A stretch of 64,000 nt of DNA from Calonectria ilicicola (Eukaryota; Ascomycota; Sordariomycetes; Hypocreales; Nectriaceae). The number at the start of each line of letters is the position of its first letter. Within the stretch, counting starts at the first letter, position 1. Position numbers and translations under genes: made by a program. The notes below the pieces were generated by a model. It searched no databases and was not told the origin of the DNA. It saw nothing but the letters and a program-made list of their open reading frames with translations. The stretch spans positions 620,001 through 684,000 of the forward strand of contig CP085832.1 of assembly GCA_020809705.1 (NCBI GenBank). The letters run 5' to 3'. Below, piece after piece: positions 10,944-21,453 of this stretch.

Positions 10944-13469
10944 CTAAAGGGAGATTGGTTCTGGAGCAAGGGCAGCTTCATTTCTTTTTTCTATTAATTC
11001 GGAGACTCTCCTCGCAGCAGCGCGAACTAGAATATTTCAGACACAATCTGCGCGGGGATGGTGACGATAAAACTTACCTTCGTAATACGAATCATGACCT
11101 CGTCCGTCGGTGAAGAAGCGGAAGCCCAATCCCTGGATGAGATGGCGGTTTGAAAAAGCTGCCTTTTCGATCATTTCAGATCCTCGGCGCAGGCAGTATT
11201 CAAGAATCTGGAGGATCTTGGCAATAGATTGTAGGTCTTTTTTCTCCTCTCGTAGAGCCTCAATGATGAAGCGCATGATTTCGGAACAGTGTCGTCTATA
11301 CCAACGATGATCAATAACAAAATCAACACTGCTGTTGTAAGAATTTTTAACTCACTCATCATACGTCATTTGAGCTATTTCTTCGAGGTGATTGGCGTCT
11401 AGCTTGGATAATTCACTGTTGATGGCTGCAGATAGCTATCAGCAAAGGCTTCAAATCAAACAGGCAGGCGTTCCGACCTTTCTTGATGGCTATTTCGGCG
11501 GCATTACCGGAGCGGCCTTTTATAATTTTCCTGAAATTTCTACCCAGCTTCGACATCCTCGAGGGTTTGCTCGTTGTAGATGTCGGAAGTGAAGTTGTTG
11601 ATGCCCATTTTTGCTTTGTGATTGGTTGCTCCATAGATGTGTTTGTCAAGGGGCCATGGCTTTTTACTGCTAGCCCTTGTGCACTGTTCTCTGTTTTATG
11701 CTTTTGGGTGTTAGGTGTTTCGGTTCTGATAGATTTAGTAGCTTCGTACTGTTCAGGTGCTTCGCTTCCAATAAATCTAGTCGTCTCGTACCCAACTCTT
11801 TTTATGTTTGCCAGTTGATCCTGCGTGTAAAGCGTATCGGCAAGGCTTTTTCTTGCATCGGGAGTATCGATATGCTGCGAGGTTAACGAATCTATGGGGT
11901 TCTCGATAATTTGTTCATATATGAGCTCGGTTCTAGGGAAGCCTCCCTGGCCAAACAGACTTCCTCTGTGGCTTTCTGAGCTTTCGGTTGATGGGATGGA
12001 ATATTTCCATCTGTTTTCCTGTATATCTTGGATAATCGGTTCAGTTTGCGCAATTTTAAATTCAGTTGGCTGCGAGTTTCTTTCCCCAATTGCAATATCC
12101 GAACCTCTGAGAGATTCTGTAGTCGTCCAAATGCCAGAGTCTGAGCTCTTGCTTGGCTCTGTAGTTCCTTGGAACCGCCAGTTATGCAGGAAATCTGTTT
12201 TGTAATTGGTTTCCTGGCTGTTAATTTCTTCCGCGGGTGGAGAGCGATCATCTTGCGGAGGTTCACGTGTCCACGAAGCCGAGGCAATTGATATCTGTTG
12301 TTTGGATAAGGAGTCTTGAAATAAATTCGCATACCGAGCCCGGCTTAGCTGTCGACTGACAATCTGGAACGGACTTGATGGACGAGCATCAATTTCAATC
12401 CATGGATGAGCCAATGCATCTCTTGCGGTAAGCCTTTTCTCAGGGATCGGTAGAATAAGCGAATGCAGAAATAAAATGGCCTCTTCGCTCAGTTGTAGTC
12501 CTTCTAATAGATGACGCGGAAATTCTTTTTGGCCGTCGTAATATTTTACTATTTCCGCCATGTTGTCAAACGTAGCTCGACCTGAAAGTGCTCTAAATAA
12601 AGTCTCTCCGAGACACCACATATCAACAGGATATGGATCTGCCGCCCTGGGTTCTTCATGGAGCCCAAGAAGCTCTGGTGGCATAAAACTTGGTGTGCCT
12701 CGAACCGTGGTTGATTCTGCATCTCCATTCCGTTTGCTCAGGCCAAAATCGGCCACTTTGACCTGCCACGGGCTCGGAGGATGGGCTTCGATAAGAATGT
12801 TCTAGGGGCGCATTTGTTAGCCAACTGCACAAAGGCACTAGCTATTTGGATATCTTACTGCTGGTTTTATATCTCGATGGGCAAAATTCTCCTCGTGCAT
12901 GCATTGTAAGGCATGCAATATTTGTGAAGCAATTTCGCAAACCTCATCCTCTGGAAGCCGATTATTCGAGCACTTGGTAGGATCTTGAAGATAGCGGTAG
13001 AGATCTCCAAGCTCGCAGTACTCCATTGCAATATATATGTGGTTTTGGCTAGTGAACCACCCAGACGATCGAACGAAAAGCGGCGAATACTGTGACATGT
13101 CGTTAGTAGTATTCGGTACGGACTCGGCCCCAACAATGAACTAACCCTTGCTTGAGAAAACTTGAATATGGCCTCAAGTTCGCGGACGTACAATTTAGGG
13201 TTATCCTTAAGCCGGCTCTGAGAAAACCTGATACTTTTTACAGCTCGAAACTGGCGTCGCCCAGATTGATCATTGATCTGCAAGTCAACGGAGCCCTGCC
13301 CGCCACTGCCTAAATTCTCGATATCCCTCCATACTTGGTTCTGTTTCCCACGATATATTCCTGCTCTGTCGTGGATCGTGTAGTGATTTCGTCCATCAGC
13401 CTGAAAGGCCGCTGGTAGTCTGGAGTCCCGTACAAGCTCGGGAAGGTCTCCCAGGTTGATGTCGGTCAT
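10944..13469 (-). CDS. Ser/Thr protein kinase fused to a C-terminal ENTH (epsin) domain
   Basis: Six exons (13469-13146, 13089-12859, 12801-11478, 11425-11356, 11295-11078, 11026-10944) sum to 2250 nt with consistent phases and encode 749 residues. The kinase has a glycine loop GSGGQGSV (54-61), Lys78 in FRAVKSI, HRDIKPAN (179-186), DFG (203-205) and PPE in place of APE, and ends near residue 322, so it looks catalytically competent. A polar disordered linker follows. From about residue 612 an ENTH fold is visible: AEIAIKKA, LEEIAQMTYDE, EIM, LEYCLRRGSE, HLIQGLGF, then VRAAARRVSELIEKR. ENTH domains bind phosphoinositides and clathrin-adaptor membranes. The last four exons are short and easily missed. 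Donor GTCGGA of intron 11426-11477 is weak, but the ENTH match starts before it and continues after it, which supports the join. A kinase acting on endocytic or TGN membranes is an inference. Confidence 0.8.
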
Positions 13470-15727
13470 GTTGCATTCTCGTGCGAGTCAATCTCTTCTC
13501 CCCGAAGATGGAATGGTGTCCATAAGGTTTTATCCTCTAGGGATTTAGATGCGTTGATTTCTGTCCTTTCTTGCTGAGTGGGTGAAGAACGAGGCTCTCA
13601 GCCGTGTTTGTGGAAGTGCGGGGCGGCGGTCACCCTCGAGGCTGCGCTATCTTCTCAGCTGAATGCAAGGGAAACCATACTGTGCGATTACATGCTTTTT
13701 ATGGCATAATTAGTTATGCCGTCATTGTTAATCAGCTGAACCACTGAGTGGAAATAAGATGCATCAAATGTGAACCTCCAATTGAGGAAGAACTGAGCCA
13801 AGATCGATGTAGGGTATGGGTCAGGCGTTGCGACTCTACAGATTTTGAGAACTCTATTTTAGAGGTTTCTTTGTATCAACATATTGATATGCTGAAGCGG
13901 ACGACTGATGAACGCACACAGATGACGACCAAGTAATGAAGCATGCAGGAGGATTTCTATCTGAGATGAAATTCATGAGATATTGTGCACTAAAAATGTC
14001 AACGAAGATAAGCAAATTAATAAAATAAATAATTTTAACAGGTTTATTTTAAAGTTGAAGAAGAACGGTTTTCTCTTATTGCACCGTTAAGGCAGAGCCA
14101 ATTATCTTGTACGTTGTGTAAAAACATATCAATGGTTCCTCGCGTGCCTTTTCCGACGAACTGCTGCTTTGGTGCAAGGATCTCCCAAGTGAGATTGCCA
14201 GCTCGGAAAAAGCCAATCGCTAAACTATGACACCTAAAAAAACTTATATAGCCAATTTCGAAAATTATACAGATTCAGGCGACCTTCAATCCCAACCAAG
14301 CCAAGGAAAACAATACAGACCAACGGCTTCTTGATGATATGATCCGTTTCCCGCTTCGCTATTTAACCATCCGTCCTTTGGAAAAGGAATAGCGCGCGTT
14401 AGTCAGCAGAACTACCCTATAGAAGAGCCATTAATTAAAAATCGCGACAGAACACGTGACTTCGTGTCATGGACGAGAAGCGAGAAGGGTCCGAGCGGGA
14501 TATAATCGACTCGGTTGTGCATGTGGAGCGTGTGGGACAGCGCTCCCGCTGGTGACGTGAGGTGGGTTAGCGAGACGAAGCGAAGCGAGCGGGTTTTTGA
14601 TGGGCGGCTGGATTAAATTAAATAGGTATTTTGGCTCGGGGGCACAGAGGGCGAGGAAAAACAATAAACAAACAGGCCTCGCGTCTGAGAGATATTTTTT
14701 TTTCTTGTGTGTAGTGCAGGCTGCTATTCGTCTGCCTAAACCCGGCTTGTCTAGTCGACTGCTCCGTCATGTTGCATCTGCTCTCGCTGTGGCCGAGGAG
14801 AAAAGCCTCGCTCAAAACTCTGCCGCGCCACCTTTTGAGTCGCGGGTGAAGGTGAGGAGAGTGATTTAATGAGCCAGGGAGGGGTTTGAGGGGGACTCTC
14901 ACGGCTTGCCTTGGGGCGGAACACCTGTGAATGTGAACATCTCTTTCTGGGCACCCTGCTGAGCCGCCACTGCCATCCAGGTTGCCGGCCGCCACAGGCT
15001 CAATTCAACAGACACTCGCAGACCGCCCCCAAGATGCTCAACGTTGGTGGTGTGGTGGGGTGGGTTTGCCCTCGTGCTTCAGGCTTTCTAGCGCTGGAAG
15101 CTGGGTTCACAACGGGGGGCACTTGGCGGCCCAACTCTAAAAAACTCAATCCACTAATTCCCAGGGAATAAGCACTGGGGGAGGGCCTCCAGGGCGCCCT
15201 GAACGCCCTGAAAGACACCCGAGCGTTTCGGCAGCGGGTCGCTGAAGAGACGCTGTCGCACTCGCCGGCTCCCATTGGTTTAGCGCCGGGAGTGTCTGGG
15301 GCAGGGCACGCGCGACCAGACCGCGTAAACCACCAGTGTTCGTAGCAGTCACAGTAGTTAGCAGCAGGACCACCACTCCACCACCACCGCACATGTCTCT
15401 CGCCTGCGCTGATATGTATACCGACTGACCCTTGGGAAGCTCGCTGTTGTTCACCTGGACCTGGAAACCCCCCGTGGCCGCTCGTCTCAACACCAACCTC
15501 ACCACCGCCTGTGATAGATAAGAAAGACGGCGACACACACGCAGAGTGCGTGGCATGGGCACACGTGGACGGGCACCGCTCCAATAGTTTTGGCTGCATC
15601 GTCACTGCTGCGACTGTGACTGTGGGCTGCTGCTCTGGAGAGACGCGCCCGCAACCACTCGCTTGCAAAGGACTGCCCTACGCTCGTTTCAAAGCAGGAC
15701 TTTTACTTACAGCTTTTGGCCCCAACA
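13470..15727. other. Intergenic region upstream of two divergent genes
   Basis: This 2.2-kb interval separates the kinase-ENTH start (-) from the Whi5-like start (+). The left part (about 13940-14460) is AT-rich; the right part is GC-rich with short low-complexity ORFs on both strands. A possible splice acceptor (TTACTTACAG, 15704-15713) sits just before the Whi5-like ATG and may end a 5'-UTR intron. No gene is supported. Confidence 0.4.
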
Positions 15728-17472
15728 ATGCCCTCCTCCCCTCGTCGTGTCGCGCCCCCCGCGTCGACACGGCCGGACGACGCTGGGCCGGCTCCGAGCA
15801 TCACCACCACCACCACCACCACCACCGACACTATGACTGACGCCCGCGCGCCAGCGGGTGGGGATTGCGCGGTGCAGCCCCCGGCCGACGCGCCCCCCTC
15901 GCGAGCCTCCCACTTGCCGACTGCAACGGCTTCTTCTGGTGCTCCTCCGTCTGCCGCTGCCAACGCCCTCTCCAGCGCGTCTGCATCTCTCACCCTCGCC
16001 GCTGTCGCCTCCGTCCAGCTCCCGCCGCCCCTGCACCGCCAGCCCTCTGACGGCGACGACCGCTCCTCCCAGAGGACCTGCTCCCAGGACACTGTCATGA
16101 CGGCCTCCACCGACCAGGCCTCTACCCCCCCGGCAAGCGAGTCTGGGCTCTGTCCCACGGGCCCCTCCAGCCAGGATAGCCAGCTGCTCCAGCTCTCGCA
16201 GATTGCCGCTGCCCAGGACAAGATGGCCACCGACGCCTGGAGTTCCAAGAAGCGCATGGCCGACGGCGCCGTAAAGTCTCGCTCCGACAGCCAGAGCCCC
16301 GTCAAGGGCCATTCGAGGAACGTGAGTACCGTGAGTAAAGCCTCGACTGCTGGAAGTTATATTGGCGAGGTAAGCATGAAATTACATGTCCAGGACCAAT
16401 ATCTCGCAGTGAACTGCAAGCCCTTGGTCCGTCCTTGGTACACTCCACTTGGACTAACACGACGCAGCTTTCGGCCGAGTTACGAACGCGTCTCTCGTAT
16501 GCCATGATCAAGGTGAACAATGGCTGGCAGGCCAATTCCCTCGAAGAGGTCGAATCCCTCGCTTCCCAGGCCGCTTCGCCAACCTCCAGCACGTCAACGG
16601 TCCACCGCCGCCATAACTCTTCCGTGAGTCCTCGACCTGGCACCAATTCAGCGCCGACTGCCTTGGCACCTTCTCCTTATGAGCCTGCGGCCCAGCTCCG
16701 AAAGTCCAACTCACCTCCAAGGACGGCATCTGGAAAACCCGCTCTCGCCCCCCCAGCTTCCATCCAGCCGTCAATGGGCATGCCCGCCCCTCGCTCGAAT
16801 CCGCGCCGCAATTCCAACCCCCATTACACGCCTACTCTCCTCTCACATTCGCACTCTGCTTCGCCTCATACTCCTGGCCAGACGGCACACCAGAATGGAT
16901 CAAGATCTAGGAGTATGGTGGATCCGATATTGTTTTCGCCGCATCAGAACGTGAGGGAGCAAGATGCCATTGAGTCGTTGTTGTTCATGAGCAGCCCAGG
17001 GAACTCTGCCAACCTGAAGCACGCCTTTTCGCCCACTGGATCACCTGGTCTACATTCAGGGGCCGCAAGGACAATATCCAGGCATGCCCTGCCGTCAGGG
17101 CCTAGGAAACCGCTGCCATCTTCTCAACGTCAGCCATACCCAAACAAGCGACTCGGATTCGAGAGGTCGCCAATCATGCCTCCGCCCCCTGGTTCGCCAA
17201 TGGAGCTCGACTCACCGCAACAGCATTATCACACACCAAATCGAGGAACACCGAGGAGGAGAATAAACGGAACCAGCAGCCACCTGAGAGGGGCACTGTC
17301 ATTACCAAGCGGGCTGGGGGTTGGAAACGGCACAGCGAGAAAGATTTTGCACGACGAGGACATTGAGAGAATGTTGGATCGAGCTGGTGCCGAGTCAGCT
17401 GATAGTTCGGATGATGAAGAAATTCAAATTCCCCGACCCAGGGCCAGTGTTGCGGGTGTTATGCACGTTTAA
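15728..17472 (+). CDS. Whi5/Nrm1-type G1/S transcriptional repressor
   Basis: Two exons (15728-16369, 16468-17472) encode 548 residues. The first exon is a disordered Ala/Ser/Pro/Thr-rich tail that includes a polythreonine tract from an (ACC)n repeat. The second exon opens with the GTB-like motif ELRTRLSYAMIKVNNGWQ followed by SLEEVESLASQ, the hallmark of the Whi5/Nrm1 family. The rest is disordered, rich in SP/TP sites, and ends with an acidic DEDIERMLDRAG...DSSDDEE segment. Family members bind SBF/MBF-type transcription factors and repress G1/S genes until CDK phosphorylation relieves them; the many SP/TP sites fit this. Three in-phase donors (16322, 16331, 16370) exist for the one intron. 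I chose 16370 because the Ser-rich segment is retained. The ATG at 15728 is the first in frame. Confidence 0.82.
15802..15826 (+). repeat. (ACC)n microsatellite, coding
   Basis: About eight ACC/CAC units lie inside the first exon of the Whi5-like gene and encode consecutive threonines. Length variation would change the polythreonine tract without breaking frame. Confidence 0.85.
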
Positions 17473-18684
17473 GTGCAAACCGAATGTGGGCATATGTGTC
17501 AACCCTGGCGCTATACTTGCTTCTTCTGCAACTATGGCATCACGTCACATGGTCGATGCTCGGGTTACACGTCTATTTTTTTTTTTTTTTTCGCTCTCAG
17601 CATGCGAGTGGCCAATGGCCCTCTTGTTGGAGACCGGGTTCTGGGCATGGGTCAGAGCGGCGGATTGATTGTTTGATGCGTTGTTGCATGCAAGCGAAAA
17701 TCTTTTGTGGATTGATATGAGGGATATATACTTACCATATGTATTACCTTTGGGTGGTATACCCGGACAACTTGTTTGGAAGAGAGGGGGAAAGAGGATG
17801 GATCATAGGCCCCTTACACCCTCTTGATGATTTGATTATTGACGACATGGACACGGGGCCTGGTTTCTTTTTGGGTCTACTAATATTGGTTGGGCATCTT
17901 GGACACGGAAGGGGGTCTGGTATTCGGCGAGGGATGTTTTTCATTTCCCTGTACATGTCCATATTTGTCTTGGGAGCATATTTTTGTCGGTGGGAAGGGG
18001 GGAGAAAGGAGGGGAGGGGGAGGTTTTTTGTTGTCCATGTTTGACTCACTGGGAGAAGGGTCTCACAGTCTGTTTTAAATATCCAAGCAGGATGCGGGGG
18101 GGGGGGTCGGCCTCCCGCAGAGCCACAATTGCTTTTTTTGTTGTACGGAGCTTTGGCGTTTTTTATTTCATGTAAGCAAATCTTGTGTATATACAAACTC
18201 GGGTGGCGGATGGATACCAAGAGATGCATGGCCAAACGCGTATGTTTGAAGTTTCTTTTACTTTTTTTTTTTTTACGGTGCCGCCGTGTGTAAATAGTAT
18301 ATTGATGGGCTTGGTTGATACATCAACACATGAAATTGATGAGGGCATCTTAGATACAAGAGTTTAGAGGTAGTGTGCTCGTGCTAAAAGAGTTCCAAAA
18401 AGCCCTCCCGGGTGGTGGGCTGTGGCTGTTACTAGTTCGATGTCGCATGTCTCAAACCGTTGGATCAACCCCATTTAGAATTCATCAATTACTTATCCCA
18501 ACCTTATCTAATCGGAAGCACTTCTACAAGTCCATTTACCATTGCCCACAGCCACCCCCCCCAGACTCCCTAAAGCCTTTCACAGCTGCCCTATCACTCC
18601 AAGTGAGCCGTTTCCCAAGGAAGGGATTCCCCAGTTGTGGCATCAAAGTATTTTTTATATGATCCAAGAAGCTCCAAATAGTCA
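17473..18684. other. Convergent intergenic region with homopolymers
   Basis: The interval between the Whi5-like stop (+) and the HET gene stop (-) has a 16-nt T run (17576-17591), another T run near 18261-18273 and G-rich purine tracts near 17990-18110. A frame continuing the HET protein with a better family match runs from about 18790 to a stop at 18594 (see the HET entry). No separate gene is supported. Confidence 0.5.
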
Positions 18685-21453
18685 TCAGCGAACTTTGGGC
18701 CTCGGAAACCATCGAGAAAGCATTCGCCAATTAGCGCAAATCTTCCTTGATGACCCGAAACTGGTCTCAGAATGAGAGGGACACTCGCAGACTTTATCCC
18801 CACATTTGGCCTGACCAGTGCAAATGGCCCACGATCTGGCAGTCCGTCTTAAACGCCGTCCTTGGCAAAAGCGTTGCACGGAATGGAAATCGCTTCCATG
18901 GATTATGCCCCGCGGACCATTCTCGAGGAATGACATGAAATTTTCGATGTTGCCCCATTGCATAGGCGGCATATGTGATCGTAGTGTATCGATTTGAAGT
19001 ATTTTGATCTCCAAGGCAGGAGGTGACTTGGAATTCCCATCTGCGCAAAGCCGAGCCACTGGTAGTCGATATATAGAGGCGCAAGACCCGGTTCGGAAAG
19101 GAGACAGTGTTGTGAGACACGGGTGCTTATGAAGATCCGGCACCCAGGACGGTAAATTCTCTCGGTCTTGCTGAATGAACCGATTTTCGCTCTGCAGTTG
19201 GCAGCTTATCTTCCGATTGAGTTCAGCTACGTAAAGACGTGACTCGTTTTGCAACGCCCTGTGCTCATTGGCTGCCCGTTCAGCGGATTCGATCAAGGGA
19301 TGCTGTCCGGTGATTGAAGCAGCATCTTTTGCTTTCTCCCACGCCTTTCGTGCGTCATCCACTTCGCGCCTTGCAGCTTCAAGGCTGGTTGCTGCAGGCG
19401 AAATCTTGAGCCATGCGTCTTCTGCGTCTTTCAGCTCATGCCATGCTCGCTCCTTCTCATTTTCTACCGCGGCCTTTGCTTGGTCTTGCTTCCCTTGCCA
19501 TTTAAGCCACGCCTTTTGCTCCTTCTTGCTCGATTCGCGCCATGCTTTCACCTCTTGTTTTGACTTTCTCTGCGTTTTTTTATTGGCTATCATATTGCGC
19601 CAGTTCTTTTCCTCCTCGGCCGTTGATTCATGCCACACCCTCTCGCTTGCTTTCAATGCATCCCAGTCATATTTTCTCTGCTCGTCTTGTTTCTGCCACC
19701 AATTTTCCTGATTTTCATATTTGGCGAGTGCCTCTTTCATCTTGACGACCCATCCTTCCCATAATATTTCGCTATCTTTCACTTCGTCTGCAGCAACTGT
19801 GGCCATCATTTTTAACTCGGGCCAGATACGGAGTTTCGCCTCAAACTCATCACATATGCTCCTCTTCAAATTCATTTCACGTCGTGATGCCTCCACTTTT
19901 TCTTTCAGAGTTTGCAATTTCATGTTGTCATCGTCCTGCAATCGCTTCCTTATTTGCTCCTCCTTGTCCTTTGAATCATGCCGGGCCTTTTTCTCTTCCT
20001 CCAGCAATTTGTGCCATGCCAACTCTCCCTCTCTTAGCCTGCGCGATAAAATTTCATCATCATCATTCAAGGCCTGCTGCGACTCTGTTTGCTGGTCCTT
20101 CAATAGACGCCATAAACTGCTTTTCTCTTTCAACTCGCGCCATAACTCAGTTCTTCTTTTCAAGTCGCACCACAGCACCGTTTTCTTTTCCCATTCTTTC
20201 CACGACGCTTCTTTCTCTTCCAGTTTACGCCACGCCTCATCTTCATTGTCCTTTGCTTCACGAGCTATAGATATTTGATGTTGAGCTCGTTCTAAAGCCG
20301 CTTTAGCTGTCTGAGCAGCAGCAGCAAGTTTGTTTGCCGCTGGTTCGGCTTTGAGAAGATTGTTTCTGCTCTTAAAGTCATTGATCGCATCGATTTCCGC
20401 TTTGGTTTGTCTTCCGATATCAGAGAGTACATCAAGATGACTATGGAAATGGATGATATGTATTGTGAAATCCATATACAGATCCTGTACTGACTTGCGG
20501 TAGTCTGGTATTATTTTCTGAGCCATATGGCCATTAAGCAGACCAAGTAATGCGTATATCTTGTCTCTCGGATCAGTTGATAAACAGCTACGAGCTGTAT
20601 GGATGAATGAAGCGAAATCTTTCAATGGATTTTTAACATCTTGCGAGAGTCGAAGGACTGGCGGGATATTTCCGGTTTTGTCTACTGGCATCAATCCAAG
20701 GGTTGAAAGACGTGCAGGAGAGAGGAACTCCCATTGGAGCTTCGCCAATCCCCACATCACAATAACTTGCCTCGCAACTGCCACTTCCTGAAGAACCCAA
20801 ATCCTAGAGAACCATGGCCTCGAAAGAAATGCTGATAGACCACCCTGCGTCACTTGCCTTCCAGCATTAGGGTCTTCACGCTCAAAAAAGTCAAAGAATA
20901 GATCGACATTGGGGCGCGTCTCTGCTCCAAGATGAATGATCACGCGTTTAGCTTTGGAGTATATCTGCCCCATTAGTGGGATTTGTTTGCTCTTTTCCTC
21001 AGCGTTTGATTGATCAATGCAAATGGAATCAATCCAAAGTAATCTGTCACGAAGTGTGCACCTTAAGTCTCTCAAAGCCGCTGCGCAATTATCCGTAATC
21101 TCTAACGAGCCAGTTGTAGAGTAGACCTTTTTTGATAGGTTGTTCCCTCCCCAACAATAAGAAATCGCCTCTAATTCTGGATGGTAGTCGAGGCTGCAAT
21201 GAAAAATCTCGCATTTTAAATGTTCTTGACACATACCGGAATAAAGCCGTACTAAACGGATGGAAATATTTGATTGCAATGGAGTGTAACTGAACGGGGG
21301 ATTGCGCGTGGCGGGATCGGAAGATATGCGCATTTCTTCAGTGGTTCGATTCTCCAAATTAAAATCAACATGACCACAGCTCAGGCAAGTAGTGCCTGTA
21401 GGGATATGTATGATGTCGGGTCTCGAACAGAGGCAGGTGTTGCTTTTTTCCAT
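18685..21453 (-). CDS. HET-domain protein with long Trp-periodic helical region; C-terminal frameshift likely
   Basis: An open frame of 922 residues starts at the first in-frame ATG (21453). Residues about 90-240 carry the HET domain: AISYCWGG, LLWIDSICIDQSN, IPLMGQIYSKAKRVIIHLG, RPWFSRIWVLQEVAVA, then STDPRDKIYALLGL further on. HET proteins trigger incompatibility cell death in filamentous ascomycetes. Between roughly residues 375 and 750 is a highly charged helical insert in which tryptophans recur at 10-11 residues or multiples of it. After this the usual HET tail resumes (LPSWVPDL) up to GDKVC. There the frame switches: the residues after GDKVC do not fit the family, whereas the +1 frame from about 18790 to a stop at 18594 gives VPLILRP and LIGECFLDGF, the expected tail. 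This suggests a small deletion and possible loss of function, or a sequencing error. Confidence 0.78.
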   Translation of the reverse strand: MEKSNTCLCSRPDIIHIPTGTTCLSCGHVDFNLENRTTEEMRISSDPATRNPPFSYTPLQSNISIRLVRLYSGMCQEHLKCEIFHCSLDYHPELEAISYCWGGNNLSKKVYSTTGSLEITDNCAAALRDLRCTLRDRLLWIDSICIDQSNAEEKSKQIPLMGQIYSKAKRVIIHLGAETRPNVDLFFDFFEREDPNAGRQVTQGGLSAFLSRPWFSRIWVLQEVAVARQVIVMWGLAKLQWEFLSPARLSTLGLMPVDKTGNIPPVLRLSQDVKNPLKDFASFIHTARSCLSTDPRDKIYALLGLLNGHMAQKIIPDYRKSVQDLYMDFTIHIIHFHSHLDVLSDIGRQTKAEIDAINDFKSRNNLLKAEPAANKLAAAAQTAKAALERAQHQISIAREAKDNEDEAWRKLEEKEASWKEWEKKTVLWCDLKRRTELWRELKEKSSLWRLLKDQQTESQQALNDDDEILSRRLREGELAWHKLLEEEKKARHDSKDKEEQIRKRLQDDDNMKLQTLKEKVEASRREMNLKRSICDEFEAKLRIWPELKMMATVAADEVKDSEILWEGWVVKMKEALAKYENQENWWQKQDEQRKYDWDALKASERVWHESTAEEEKNWRNMIANKKTQRKSKQEVKAWRESSKKEQKAWLKWQGKQDQAKAAVENEKERAWHELKDAEDAWLKISPAATSLEAARREVDDARKAWEKAKDAASITGQHPLIESAERAANEHRALQNESRLYVAELNRKISCQLQSENRFIQQDRENLPSWVPDLHKHPCLTTLSPFRTGSCASIYRLPVARLCADGNSKSPPALEIKILQIDTLRSHMPPMQWGNIENFMSFLENGPRGIIHGSDFHSVQRFCQGRRLRRTARSWAICTGQAKCGDKVCECPSHSETSFGSSRKICANWRMLSRWFPRPKVR

